Part shown: in pieces, positions 1 to 10,092 of the stretch | Layout of the letters: each line of letters begins with the position of its first letter | How positions within the stretch are numbered: position 1 is the stretch's first letter | DNA from: Gnetum montanum | Lineage: Eukaryota > Streptophyta > Gnetopsida > Gnetales > Gnetaceae | Direction: 5' to 3' | Assembly: GCA_015680685.1 (NCBI GenBank) | Contig: MNCI01017574.1 | Span: forward strand, 1 to 30,185 | Length of the DNA: 30,185 nucleotides | Made by a program: the position numbers and the translations under genes | The notes under the pieces: model-generated | What the model was told of the DNA's origin: nothing | Database searches by the model: none | The model's input: the letters and a program-made list of their open reading frames with translations, nothing else

Positions 1-1
1 A

Positions 2-436
2 GCTTATCTGAAGGCAAGATCTTGTGGAGCTCCAAAGGAATGCCCATTTATGGCTTGGCTATCCGATGAGTTTTCCTTTCTCACTTGGGGTTTGGATATT
101 GAGTCCAATGTTTGGGGCCAATATCAAGATTGCTCCAAAGATGAAGAAAAAGATGAAGAGCCACCAACTCATGGAAATTCATCATGGGTATGGGTAGAAG
201 CTTTGGCTACCCAAGAAGAAAATGGAGTTGATGAAGAAGAACAACAAAACTCCTCCCAAAGAGAAAATGAAGAAAAGTTTGAGGAGAAAGCTTCATCAAA
301 TCATTGTGAGAGCTCCACCAAACAAGAAGATAACAAGACCGCCTACATTACATCAGAAATCTCATATGAAGAGGTGAAGGAGATGAGGGTTCCCACTAGA
401 GTAACCCTCACAATTCAGTTTCCATCCCAAAGATAG
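2..436 (+). CDS. 5'-partial acidic ORF, unknown function
   Basis: The frame is open from base 2 to a TAG at 434-436; the first ATG is at base 50, but the frame runs upstream to the window edge, so this is probably the C-terminal part of something longer. The product begins with a hydrophobic, aromatic stretch (SDEFSFLTWGLDI). It then turns into a Glu/Lys/Asn/Gln-rich, probably disordered region with many EE and EN steps, and ends in a more ordinary tail (VPTRVTLTIQF). I do not recognise a domain. It is unusual in this window for having no stop codon in about 145 codons. It could be a real exon, the end of a retroelement polyprotein, or chance low-complexity sequence rich in GAA/AAG codons. 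The downstream sequence (491-580) resembles the region after the coding part of some plant LTR elements, which leans slightly to the second option. Confidence 0.35.
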   Translation, partial: AYLKARSCGAPKECPFMAWLSDEFSFLTWGLDIESNVWGQYQDCSKDEEKDEEPPTHGNSSWVWVEALATQEENGVDEEEQQNSSQRENEEKFEEKASSNHCESSTKQEDNKTAYITSEISYEEVKEMRVPTRVTLTIQFPSQR

Positions 437-920
437 TCCATTGAAGGACTTGATAATGTATAGTTGTATGTACGGTTTGATTTTTTTTAGGAATGAGGTT
501 TTTGTCCCATCTCACCCTATGTTAAATGGGAATTTTCCTCGAAAAAGATTTCTCTTGAATGTAAAAACTCAATGAAAATTTTAGTATGTTTTAGCTTGGG
601 ATGAAGATTACATAAGTTTCTTTAAGTTTTTGGGGGCAGAAATGTTGTCACATTTAGCCATTCCATGGAGCAGTAAAAGTAGATATTCAAAGGGGGTGAT
701 ATTGAACATGATAAAAATATGCAAATGATATTAATTTCACTCTAATGATCATCACAAGATTTGGTCATCTTGATATAAAGATTTTATGCCAGAAATAGAA
801 GACAAGATTGGTTGCTAATGATAAAAATTAAGTGGGACTTCACTTAATTCACTATCATTCTCAGCAGGAATGTAGCCAATATTAGCAAAAACACAGGTTG
901 ATTTTGGAGAAGAATTTAGA
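437..920. other. Non-coding stretch with a possible LTR boundary
   Basis: No gene is seen. A T-run is followed by a GAATGAGG/TTTTTGTCCC-type stretch (491-530) that resembles sequence near the 3' ends of plant LTR elements. The purine run AAAGGGGGTG at 689-698 is followed by TGATATTGAACATG, the arrangement expected of a polypurine tract next to an LTR start. No partner LTR is visible, so this is suggestive only. Confidence 0.25.
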
Positions 921-1469
921 TTAAGTTATGCTAAAATCAGGAGGGTCTGCACATATGGTTTTCATTGTTGCCATAAACAAAAACGTACCACAGGTAATGG
1001 CTGTTACTGTACAGCAATTTTCAGATCCAAAAGCATTAAAACAGAGTTCAGCAATTGTCCTAAACATGCATCTTATGGATGCAAAAAAATATTCCAAAAA
1101 CCATTGGAAGCAGCACATCCAATTCAAAGACCATGCTGCAGAGAGAAATGGATGACTTTGCATACAGGGCCTGATCACAAATGCATCAGGGATGAATAAT
1201 GAATGATGAAATTTTCTGAAGTATGGGAGCCAAGAAAACAGAGGAGATGAACCCTGTGTGAAGGAGAAGCAGTTACAGAATATTGCCAGGAACAGAGACA
1301 AATATAAAGAGAAAAAAAATGCAGTAATACTTGTTGTTGCCATAAGAAAACCCGCTATATTCAGCCTGGAATTTCGACAAACACTTGCTACAAAGGGTTT
1401 CTTTATTTTGTTTCTGCAAATTTTTGGCCAAGGAAGTACAGTAAATAAGTAAAACAGGAGCACAATGTC
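921..1469. other. Unassigned, possibly LTR of the copia remnant
   Basis: There is a long minus-strand open stretch (921-1463), but its translation is only hydrophobic and Cys/Phe-rich, with no domain, and short plus-strand frames overlap it. Its place directly 3' (minus sense) of the copia RNase H remnant suggests it is that element's 3' untranslated region or LTR. No TG/CA LTR boundaries could be fixed. Confidence 0.2.
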
Positions 1470-1675
1470 AGCCGGTTGCTATGCCCATGCCGGCAATCTG
1501 GGGGCGGTTATCCGCAAACTACCGAGCAAGACACGGATGTGATCAACTTGGACGCTGCCCACGAATAGGGGCAAAACACCATGGCAGAGGGTTCCCAAAT
1601 CCAAGTTATTGTACCATTGAAATGAGTAACTGATGCCGAGCTCCACAAGAAACTGTTCAAACCACAATCTTGTTT
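1470..1675 (-). pseudogene. Ty1/copia RNase H remnant
   Basis: Read on the minus strand, this stretch gives in order WFEQFLVELGI, LGTLCHGVLPLF, a degraded VQVDHIR, LLGSLRI, and, after one stop, QPADI. That is the order of the C-terminal RNase H domain of plant Ty1/copia polyproteins: the W-x-x-x-L-x-ELGI helix, a DN-x-x-x-x-L-x-x-NPxFH block, a K-H-x-E-x-D-x-H-F-x-R block, and a ...L-A-D-I-x-T-K block. The catalytic Asp of the second block and the K-H pair are altered, and the frame is interrupted, so it is dead. The usual TK-x-L end cannot be read. Recognition rests on short motifs, so assignment to copia is moderate and to a lineage is not possible. Confidence 0.5.
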
Positions 1676-1870
1676 CGGGTTAAATCGATGACGCAGCTAG
1701 GGCGAGGCGTGGAAGACGCAAGAATGGCAGCAACGAAGCAGCAGCAAAGCGTTTCGGCAACGGCAGCAACAAACCAACGGTGGAGCAGTTCGGTAGCGAA
1801 GCAGCGGAACAGAAATCGCGGATGGGCACACACAGGAGGAGCGGGCAGAGTATCGCGATTAACCACGTTA
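1676..1870. other. GC-rich patch in AT-rich surroundings
   Basis: This stretch is clearly richer in G+C and CpG than its neighbours and carries GCAGCAACG/GGCAGCAAC repeats. Three overlapping short open frames cross it on both strands, none with a recognisable domain. It abuts the copia remnant on the upstream (minus-sense) side. Its retained CpGs stand out in a window where CpG decay is widespread, which could mean a younger insertion or an unmethylated stretch. Confidence 0.3.
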
Positions 1871-2130
1871 CCAAAAACTTTATTCTTTTGCAAAGTATTT
1901 TCCCTATTTACAAGTGAACGTATCAGCTATCCTTTGGAATCCACGATATTTCTAAAAGAAGTAATAATAATAAGAAATAAATATAAAATAAAAGAAGCAA
2001 TGGCAAAGCATAAGCCTCAAAAAAATAATAATTATTAATATTTGAATCCTATTCAACGCCCAAAAGACCAAATTCTTGTATCATGTATAAACACTTTTCA
2101 AGTTGCAAATTTTTTATAATCATTTAAAAA

Positions 2131-2510
2131 TTGTTGTAACTTTCTCCTAGCTTGTTGGGAAAGTAACCTTCTAATTGGTGAGACAGGTTACTTAAGAGAA
2201 AGGTTAGGAGAGATATTTTTTAGGATATTTAGGAGTTGCAATTTCTTTATACAACATTTTAAAAAAAATCTTAACATCTCATTTGAAAGAAAATGATAAA
2301 CATGTATGGGGCACTAAATTTTGTACCCCTATATTTTTAAGATTGTATCACCAAAGCCACTTGTCAACTTCCTCACCCTTTTTTTTGGTTAAAACCACCC
2401 AATATTGTTGTAACTTACCTACCTTGTTGGGCAAGTAACTTCCTAACTTGTTGGGCAAGAAATTTCTTAATTGGTTGCCAAAGTGACTTGAGAGAAAAGT
2501 TAGGTGAATG
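2131..2510. repeat. Diverged direct repeat, two copies 274 bp apart
   Basis: A block starting TTGTTGTAACTT at 2131 recurs at 2405. Both contain CTTGTTGGG-AAGTAAC, TTAATTGG or CTAATTGG, and a closing GAGA(A)AAGTTAGG block. The second copy has an extra inner duplication of the CTTGTTGGGCAAG word. The repeat lies within LTR-like DNA just upstream of a TATA box, where tandem U3 repeats are common. Confidence 0.7.
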
Positions 2511-2700
2511 TGTAACTTCCCTACCTACCTTGGACCCCTATAAAAAGGCTTCAAGTATCAAAAGGAAAATACATCAAAAAGGAGCATCATCATCACACTT
2601 GGAAGATTTGTAAAGAAGATGGTTCGCAAGATGGCTTGCTAGAATAAAGATTTCAGTCTCTTTGTTATGGTCCTGTGAGTTATGCATTTCATTTTTGTTT
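2303..2700 (+). mobile_element. LTR-like fragment with TATA and poly(A) signal
   Basis: A TG start at 2303 opens an imperfect palindrome (ATGGGGCAC ... GTACCCCTAT), seen in similar form at the start of the LTR at 16156. A strong TATA motif TATAAAAAG lies at 2539-2547 and AATAAA at 2643-2648, the spacing expected for U3-R. The 3' edge and primer site were not found. It could be the 5' LTR of Element A or of an unrelated, truncated element. It does not visibly match the LTR at 7447, so pairing is not supported. Confidence 0.4.
2539..2547 (+). promoter_or_regulatory. TATA box of LTR-like fragment
   Basis: TATAAAAAG preceded by CCCC, about 100 bp upstream of an AATAAA signal. This is typical of a plant LTR promoter. 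Confidence 0.45.
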
Positions 2701-3530
2701 TGTTTAAATTGCCTAGCTAGTGGTTTAGATAGTATCATCCTTGGCAAGTAATTTTGGGATTTTTAGATTGCTCTTGTTGTTCTTGTTGCCCGATAAAAAT
2801 TTCTATTAAAATTTGCCATAGAAACGCTAGTGATTAAAGGCCTTGAGAGCATTTTAGTAGTAAATTTTGTTATTGTGCAACGTTTGGGAACTGCTATTGG
2901 GTTGTTGTAAGAGAGCCTCTGTTTGTAGTCACGCCGTGGAACAATTTGGTAGTTGAGAGGGTTCAGAAAATCTTTGGTATTTTGATTGGACCAGAATAGC
3001 TTCTTTTTATCTTTAAAGTGATTTTCCATGTTATTTCAATTAGAAATTGTCAAGTCTTTCAAAGGTTCTGTTTGAATGCAATCGTTGACATCTATTATCT
3101 AGCCAAAATGGAGTCTCGTACGTGGTAGTTTACGCAGCAGTTTTTGGTAGCATTGTAGGACTGTCTTGAAGAAATTGCTTGTTTGAGCCTTGGGAGTTTG
3201 AACAATTGATAGATATTGAATTTGGAATAGATTTATTGTGAAGTGTTTACTCATGTCATTTTACCTTGTTTAAATATTTGAGGTCCACACAAATCTGCTT
3301 TCTTTTCTTTTCTGTCTATTTCCTTTGAATCTTGCTCTATTTCTAGTTTTCTTGTGGAATTATATCTCTCTCTCTGGGGAAAATTAGGAGTAGATTTGCN
3401 TTCTGAATTGACCTTATCTAATTGATGACCTAGGATGGCCTTGATTGCATTAGATTTGCATGTGTTTATGACATTTTAACATTATTTATTCACTTTTACC
3501 TAGGTGCAACTTAATATTATTTTGGTTGAT
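2701..3530. other. Non-coding stretch upstream of Element A pol
   Basis: T-rich and without long frames. No primer-binding site of the tRNA-Asp type used by Elements C and D, and no gag, can be recognised here. A short CT run lies at 3364-3375 and one ambiguous base (n) at 3400. If this is the leader of Element A, then gag and protease are missing. Confidence 0.4.
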
Positions 3531-4830
3531 ATGCAAGATCAAAGTATGAATACCTGGGAGAAAATTAGTTTGCCTTTATGTCTACATGGGCCTCATAGTG
3601 ATATTAAATAGTGTATTAACCTTGATTGCCTAGATCTTGAACTTGAGAGTTTTGTAGACCACATATCCTCAATAGAGAAACCTCTTGAATGGCATAAAAC
3701 CCTAGTCAAAACTCTTGACTTAGAAGCAGGAGACATAACAAAAGATCCTCTAGTTGAGATTCCTATCACATCACATAGTTGTAAGGAGAAAATGCTTGAA
3801 CTAAGTTCTTTGTTAGAGCCTCAATGTACCCAAGACATCACTAAAGTCTCAAAAAATAACATTAAGGTATTTGCCTGGTCATATGATGATATGTCGGGCC
3901 TAGACCCATGTCTAGTCTAACACAACATCATACTGGACCTTAGCATTAGACCAGTTAAGCAAAAAGTATGTAAGATTAGACCTAATTTGGCCTTGGCAAT
4001 TCATGATGAAAACTCAAAGCTCTACCAAGCAGGTTTCATTAGGGCTATTGATTATGTAGAATGGATATCCAACATAGTGGTAGTCCCTAAGAAAAAAATG
4101 GAAGTATCCATATTTGCATCAATTTTTGAGATCTAAATAAATCAACTATTAAGGACAACTTCCCTTTGTCTAGTATTGATCAACTTATCAATACTATAGC
4201 CAGACATGCCTTGTTGTCTTTATGAATGGATTCTCAGGATATAACCAAATTAGGATCAACTCGGAGTGCCAACTTAGCCCAACCTTTATGATCCTATGGG
4301 GTACTTTTTGTTATACCATGATGCCCTTGGTCCTTAAGAATGTTGGGATAACATACTAGAGAGCCATGACCTATATCTTTAGTGATTACATGTTAGGTTT
4401 GCTTAATGATTACGTAGATGACATAGCTATGAGGTCTAAGATAGTCTATTATCATGCTAATGACTTGGATCTTATGCTTAAACAATGCCTCAAATATGAG
4501 CTTAGGCTCAATCCTAAAGAGTATGTCTTTAGTGTCAAGACTAGCAAGATGCTTGGCTTTGTAGTCTCTGAAGCAAGGATATGCGTAGATCTTAAAAAGG
4601 TTAAGGCCATATCCAAATTTGCAACACCTACCAACCTTAAGGAGCTTTGGGGATGACAAGGTATATTACAGTTTATTTGTAGGTTTATTGCTAGGCTTAT
4701 GGATAATTTACAGATCATGCAAAACTTGCTTAAGAAAGGAGTTCACTATGAGTGGATGGCTCAATGGCAAGAGACCTTTGAAAACCTTAAGGAAGACTTG
4801 ACACAACTACCAATAGTCTATCCCCTGCAA
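3531..4830 (+). pseudogene. Element A reverse transcriptase (broken)
   Basis: The frame starting at ATG 3531 gives a pre-RT linker and then the N-terminal RT signature FAWSYDDMSGLDP, HNIILD, KQKVCKIRPNLA, AGFIRAIDYVEWISNIVVVPKK. A frameshift near 4095 moves into another frame that carries ICINF-DLN, KDNFPL and SIDQLINTIARHALL. A second shift near 4222 leads to GFSGYNQIRI and WGTFCYTMMP. From 4366 the palm continues, with the active-site YVDD at 4411-4422, then CLKYELRLNPKEYVF and MLGFVVSEA. The thumb/connection region follows to about 4830. RNA- and DNA-templated DNA synthesis would have been its role in replication of the element. Two frameshifts and several stops make it non-functional, although the YVDD tetrad itself survives. 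Confidence 0.85.
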
Positions 4831-5130
4831 GAGGGTAAAACATTTTACATTTATCTTGCCATATTTAATACATCCATTACCTCTGTACTGTATTAGAAAC
4901 ATAATGATAAGACAAAAATGCCTATATACTACCTTAGCCATGTGTTAGTTTTTCATGAGACATGATACACTAAGGTGGAGAAGTATTATCTAGCACTAGT
5001 CTTATCTTTGAAGAAATGAATATACTACCTCTTAGAAAGCCAAGTTAACATAATTTGCAAGGAAAACATCCTCAGAGTCATAACGACCAACATCTAAAAA
5101 ATTAGCTGCATAGCATGATGGAAAGCCATA
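4831..5130 (+). pseudogene. Element A retroviral-type RNase H (degenerate)
   Basis: After RT the sequence reads KTFYIYLA with SITSVLY, then MPIYYLSHVL, Y-TKVEKYYLALVLSLKK. This is the standard Ty3/gypsy RNase H layout, but the first catalytic Asp (normally in a YLDAS-type motif) is replaced by Ala. In Tat-lineage elements this domain is known to lose its catalytic residues after gaining a second RNase H, so the Ala may be ancestral rather than a result of later decay. Stops at 4894 and 4964 interrupt the frame. Confidence 0.7.
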
Positions 5131-5219
5131 ACCACAGAATTTGACCTTCATTACGTATATCAATCTCAACAAAAGGTCAAGCTATAGCCGTACAACTTAC
5201 AGTTTCACTTGTGTACGAC

Positions 5220-5690
5220 CAAGAATTCATAGACCCTAAATTCCCTAATGAACACATTAACATAGTGAGCTAAGTGCCCAAGGGTTATGAGGCAGTCATG
5301 AACTTTGACAAAGCTTCAACCACCCATGGGGCTAGTGTTGCTGCCATCATAACATTCTTGTCTAGTGAGATCCAACCCTTTGCCTATAATTTTGGGTTCT
5401 CATGTACCAACAACATAGCAAAATATGAAGGTTTGATGAGAGGGATGATGGTAGCTTGTGACCTAGGAATTAGATGCCTAGCCATCAAAGGTGATTCACA
5501 ACTCATGGTTATCCAAGTAATCGAAGTCTATGCATGCAAAGCTAAGCATTTACAACCTTAATATGACCTAGGGAAGCAATTATCACAAAAATTCATAGAG
5601 ATTGATATCCAACACATACCTCCTAATGAAAATGCTAGAGATGATGCAATTGCAGCACTAGCCCTTAGTGTGACACCATATGTATTTAGC
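5220..5690 (+). pseudogene. Element A archaeal-type second RNase H
   Basis: An open stretch at 5274-5561 (95 residues) carries the marks of the additional RNase H of Tat/Ogre elements: MNFDKASTTHGAS (first catalytic Asp at 5307-5309, in place of the usual FDGSST form), CTNNIAKYEGLMRGM (catalytic Glu), IKGDSQLMV (second Asp), and, after a stop at 5559-5561, a continuation with FIEIDIQHIPPNENARDDA that supplies the last Asp. The domain sits exactly where expected, between the retroviral RNase H and integrase. All four acidic positions are visible, so it is better kept than the first RNase H. It would cleave RNA in RNA/DNA hybrids and help remove tRNA or polypurine primers. Confidence 0.85.
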
Positions 5691-5939
5691 AAGTTGCCCA
5701 GCTCAATTGTAAATTATGCTACTTCCATCATAGAGAACATTGAGGATACCTTTGTGGTCGTCATTCATGTTGCTCCTCCCAAGGAGTGGTATGATGATAT
5801 CAAATTTTACCTTATGCATAGTTAATCCTCACAAGGCCTAACTGCTTCTCAAAAGGACACCATACATAAGTGATCGAAGCAATATGTCATTGTAGGTGAT
5901 AACACATTATGTCAACCATTCTATAATGGCATACTCCTA

Positions 5940-6990
5940 AAGTGCTTGGGTAAAATTGAAGCTAGAATAGTCCTAGAGGAGGTTCATCAGGGAGTTTTTG
6001 GAGGACATATAGGACCTAGAGCCATGGTCACTAAGATTAGGTAATTAGGTTACTATTTGCCCCATATGAAAAATGACTGCCTGCAAAAGGTTAAGTGGTG
6101 TGACATGTGTCAACGATATAGCAACATGATATATCTATCACCAACTAAGTTACATATGACCCAGATAACATGGCCATTTCAACAATGGGGGTTGGATGTT
6201 ATTGGACCTATAATGCCTAAGTCTACCACAAGGCATAGCTTCATCATTACTATAACTGAATACTTCACCAAGTTGAATGAGGCTTTTCATCTAAGGAAGA
6301 CCATGTTTGAACAAGTCTGCAAATTTATAGACAACATTGTAGCTCATTTTGGCACACCCATGACCATAGTTACAGATATTAAACCTCAATTTAGTAGCCA
6401 AGAAACAAAGGATTTCTTTCATGACCTAGGAATTAAGCATTCTTTTTCATCACCTTACTACCCTGAAGCTAATGGACAAGTAGAAGTAAGCAACAAGGCT
6501 ATCATCAACTTGCTCAAGAAGATGCTCAACAATAGCAAGCAGAAGTGGCATGAGTAGCTTATCCATGCACTATGGGCATAGAGAACAACTTCTCACATAG
6601 TAATTGGCTTGACCCCTTATAGCCTTGTTTATGGTTTTTAAGCTATATTACCTCTTGAATTGCAGGTGCCTCACTTCAAGTAGCTTTTATGGACTTCATC
6701 AATGACAAGCAAAGTAAGGAGTTGTGGATAACAGTACTAGTTTTGGTGGAGTAGCGTATGTAGGTGCTTACTCCATTTGAGCACTATTAAGAGAGGCAGA
6801 CGTGAAAACATCACCATAACTTGACCATGGGCAAGATCAAGGAGGGGGACCTAGTCCTCAAGGCCATCCTTGAGCATGTGGACAAATTGTTAGCCAACTA
6901 GGAATGGTCATTTCTACTCACTAGAGCCTAGAGGAATGGAGCATTCAGTATATCTGACATGTCATTCCTATCTAAAGCCATACTACATGT
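5940..6990 (+). pseudogene. Element A integrase (DD35E), interrupted
   Basis: The N-terminal zinc region begins near 5970 (EEVHQGVFGGHIG) and runs into the open stretch 6057-6557 with KWCDMCQRY, giving the H-H-C-C zinc layout. The core follows: GLDVIGP (first Asp 6195-6197), VTDIKPQF (second Asp 6375-6377, 60 codons on) and GQVEVSNK (Glu 6483-6485, 36 codons on), exactly the DD35E spacing of retroviral and LTR-element integrases. Asn-Gly of the usual TDNG-PQF motif is changed to Ile-Lys. Past the stop at 6555-6557 (TAG), the C-terminal part is broken but recognisable (TPYSLVYGF, KIKEGDLVLKAI). No chromodomain is seen, in keeping with the non-chromoviral lineage. Confidence 0.88.
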
Positions 6991-7029
6991 AGCTGAAAGA
7001 TTGTCAACAAGCGAGCCTACTTCCAACTG

Positions 7030-7115
7030 TTCGCTACAACCTTAATTTGGCAACATGGCATACTAGGGCCTTAAACTAGTACCATGGCCTACCATGACCT
7101 TAAACTAGCAACATT
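7030..7115 (+). repeat. 29-bp tandem repeat in Element A 3' region
   Basis: About three units with the core CTA-GRCCTTAAA begin near 7034, 7063 and 7092, a period of about 29 bp, with intervening ACTAG(T/C)A-CATGGC. The same unit occurs five times in Element B at 13848-13990, which links the two. Confidence 0.75.
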
Positions 7116-7433
7116 GGTGGCCTAGATAGCTTGATTCTCATGTGGCTTGTATTCATTGTAGCATTATAATATGTAGTGGTGTTTTTTAGTCTTTGTTAGT
7201 GCCTCTTGGATCAATCCTCGAAGCACCAACAAAAAGGGACCATTGAAACACCACAAAATTTTTCATGTTATAACCAATCTTCACCATGTAGCTTTCATCC
7301 CATGAAACTTAAGGAAAAATTTTATTGTAAATGTGAAAATTGTAACCCACAATGAAGCTAAAAAATGTCTCATAAGTGGTAAAATCCTCATTTTCCAAGT
7401 AAAAAAAGTCACCTAGTGTCTATATTTAGGCTT

Positions 7434-7446
7434 GTGGGGGAGGGGG
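7434..7446 (+). promoter_or_regulatory. Element A polypurine tract
   Basis: GTGGGGGAGGGGG lies immediately before a TGG LTR start and downstream of the integrase and 3' untranslated region. This is the position at which plus-strand DNA synthesis would be primed. Confidence 0.6.
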
Positions 7447-8600
7447 TGGTAGATTCAAAATTTCCTTGTGGAATGTCAAAAAAAGAAAATTTGATGGGTT
7501 TTATGGGGGGGGTATGCATTTTTCTATGCTAGAAACACCTACATGAGGGTAGATCTCACCTATGCCCAACAAGGGTGGAGGGTTTGGAGACTTTTCCCTC
7601 TTCAATGTGGAGACTAAATGCACGATTTGAAAACTTTTCCCCCTCAACTTGGAAAGTTTTTTCCCTAGCTTCAAAAATTTTCCCCTAGCCTAAAAAGTTC
7701 CTTCCACTCCCCCCACCCCCCAAGTGTGAAACATTCAATCCCCTAACGTGGAAGCCAAGAAAAAAGTAAACTTCATGAAGTTATGCAGTTCAATGTTAAC
7801 CAGCCACTTCAATAAGCATGATGGAGAGCTCAGTGTGGAAGGTGTGCCTTGGTTACTATTTATAGTAAAAAAATGGCCATGGAGAGAAGCACTTACTATA
7901 TATAATAACCCCCTAAATTTGGGTACCCATTTCACCTAAATTTGGCAACCAATTTGCAGCAATATTACATCAAATTTGCAACCAATTTGCAACTATTTCA
8001 AAGCCAATTTGTAGCCCCATTCATGGACCAAAGTCCCTATAAAAGCCAAAGTCAAACACCATTTACAGGTTTAGCAATTTATAAAAAAAAAGGGTTCTAG
8101 CAATTTTTCTCATGTTCAACCATTTTTGAGCATTATCAAATAATTTGCATACACAATTCCATAATTGGGGCATTTTTAAGCACTCAAAAGCTCTTGCAAG
8201 TTTCTGTACTTGCATTCTCTTGAACACTAGTGTGAAAGCAATGAGGCCTTGACATTTGGTGGATTTTGGTGTTAACACTACATGTCTAGGATTCCAAATC
8301 CAACATGGAGTAGTTTGACATTCAAATATTCCACCTTTCTCACCTCCCAACAGTGAACTAATTAGTAGATCTGAGGTTGTAGCAACAAAGGAAGGTTTGA
8401 TAACATCAAGTGTGGCTTAGCACTTGGATCGTGGAGTATATCACCTTAGCTTCAATGAGCTTTGAACTCTTGCATAAGTGAATCCCCTTTTTTTCTCATC
8501 CAAGCACCATTTGTACGTATTTCTCTAACTTATTATTTATTCTTTTCTTAATAAAGTTTTAATTTTTAATTTTGGTATTAAAAAATAAATTTATTATTTA
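7447..8600 (+). mobile_element. LTR between Elements A and B
   Basis: Starts TGGTAGATTC just after the polypurine tract. It holds a G8 run (7505-7512), CTTTTCCC-rich short repeats (7590-7690), repeated ATTTGCAACC/AATTTGTAGCC words (7925-8020), a TATA box at 8038-8045 and AATAAA at 8550-8555, giving a U3-R order on the plus strand. The right edge is not fixed; no TG/CA terminal inverted repeat or tRNA-Asp-type primer site could be found. By position it can serve as the 3' LTR of A and the 5' LTR of B. Confidence 0.6.
8038..8045 (+). promoter_or_regulatory. TATA box of the A/B LTR
   Basis: TATAAAAG after CCC, about 510 bp ahead of the AATAAA signal at 8550. Confidence 0.5.
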
Positions 8601-8939
8601 TGCAGTATTTGGATTTGTTCATATTTCCATGTTTTGCATCTCCTAAGTACCTAGTTGATCTGTTAGATCGGCTAGCATGTCCCAGATCCCATTTTTATCA
8701 TGGAGGCCCTAGGGATTTGGGGTTAAGGAACTACTTCCACCAAGAATCCTTGGTTTTTCATTCTAGCAATCAAGGCTTTCTATCACAATAGTTTTTCTTG
8801 GTGCTAGAAGGAGGACCTTTACCTAAATTTTGTAGCTAGATCTATTATTTTCATAGCTATTTGCATGCTTTTCCTTCATTGTTTTGTAGCTAAAACCCTT
8901 GAAAAATAAATGTTGGTTTTTCCCCCCTGAGATCAAAAT

Positions 8940-9840
8940 TGCAGCATGGAATTTGTAGGTGGTTGGGCTTTGGCTTTTCACAGAACTTGCTATGAATTTT
9001 AAGGCACAAAGCTAGCATTAATATCTCTTTTTCCCATTATTTTTATTGCCAAAATTTTATTGTTTAGCTTCTAAAATTGGGTGGTTTAACTCACCTGTGA
9101 GTTGACTTCCTTGCCCCATTTTTTCAAGTTAAGAGAATTAACAATTGCTTGGAACAAATTTTAGTGAAAAAAATACTAACGTTTCACTTTAGTTTTCAAA
9201 CTTTCCCCCATCATCAATGTTGAGGTAGGAGGTGTGAGATTCTCATCATCTCACCCCCTTTATTCTCCCACCCCACACACACCCACCCCCCCACCCAACC
9301 CACCCTCTACCATACCAAACATGGAAGTAGTTGGGAGGCCAACATTGGTAAATTTTCAAATCAATTTTACAACCAAATATGCTCTTGTGGAGAGTTGAAA
9401 GCCATTTTATAGCCAAATCTCCTAAGGAATCCAACACTACCTTTGCTCCCCCACTATGGCAAAAACCTTAGCATGAAAGTTATAGGTGGTTTGGATGCTA
9501 GAATTTCACAACACCTATTGTGAATTCCTAGAACAAAGCCAATCTGGAAGCCTTGATAAACATTTAATTTTTGATGACATAATCTTTATCACTAAACCAA
9601 TGTTGGTTTCCATACCAACCAAGCCTACTTTTCCTTCCTTTTTGCTAAAAGATGGAAACCTACCAAAACCATCTTTGGAAATTGCCAAGTTTCCATTTTG
9701 GTCTTCAAACTTTTCCCTCTTTCTCCAATGTTGGAATAGGAAGATGTGATATTTCCATTATCTCACCCCCTTCTTTCCCCCTACCATACCTAGCATAGAG
9801 GCACTTGGAAAGCCAACTTGGGAGAGGTTTAAAGCTAACA
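8940..9840. repeat. Diverged tandem duplication, about 0.5 kb unit
   Basis: Two successive copies share the same ordered blocks. (GC)AGCATGRAA-T--TAGGTGGTT is at 8943 and 9470; TTTCACA-AAC-CCTATTGTGAATT-type sequence follows. TTCAAACTTT-CCC and CAATGTTG-A-TAGGA are at 9215 and 9726; ATCTCACCCCC with a C-rich run and CTACCATACC close each copy. The offset is about 511-527 bp. The C-rich run in copy 1 (9270-9305) has expanded. The unit shares CTTTTCCC and TAGCCAA words with the neighbouring LTR, so it may have arisen from the leader or LTR edge of Element B. Confidence 0.75.
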
Positions 9841-10092
9841 TTGTCAATATTCTATTTTTGGTAAAGGGGTAAATCTCTCTTATCCCCCACTTACTAATTA
9901 TAGTAAGTATACCATTTTTTCCCATTTTCATTTCCTCTAAGAGTTTTTGAATTTGTTTCACTATAATTTACTCTTATTTTAACATTTATAGCCTATTTTG
10001 TTTAAGTAATTCTCAACATTATAACCATGTTTTTATGAAAATCCATCAAATTTCCCTTCACCTTCACTAACAAATATTGTAACCAAAAAGTC
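9841..10092. other. Non-coding leader upstream of Element B gag
   Basis: AT-rich, no frame of note. It lies between the tandem duplication and the first recognisable gag codons of Element B, so is most likely its 5' untranslated region. Confidence 0.4.

Larger units (their letters stand above)
3531..8600 (+). mobile_element. Element A: Ty3/gypsy, Tat/Ogre lineage, pol and 3' LTR
   Basis: This is a decayed pol region in the order reverse transcriptase, retroviral-type RNase H, archaeal-type RNase H, integrase, then a 3' untranslated region, a G-rich polypurine tract and an LTR. The second RNase H between the first RNase H and integrase is the hallmark of the Tat/Ogre branch of non-chromoviral plant Ty3/gypsy elements. 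Gag and protease are absent; the coding part starts just ahead of RT. The 3' boundary of the LTR was estimated from its AATAAA at 8550 and is approximate. The copy is inactive, with many stops and at least two frameshifts in RT. Confidence 0.8.

Noticed and set aside
921-1463. 180-residue minus-strand open frame, hydrophobic
   Set aside because: No domain, no proper membrane-protein pattern, overlapped by plus-strand frames, and located where a copia 3' region or LTR would be.
2303-8600. Matched LTR pair (2303 and 7447) bounding Element A
   Set aside because: The two regions have similar landmarks but no shared blocks that I can see, so pairing is not supported.
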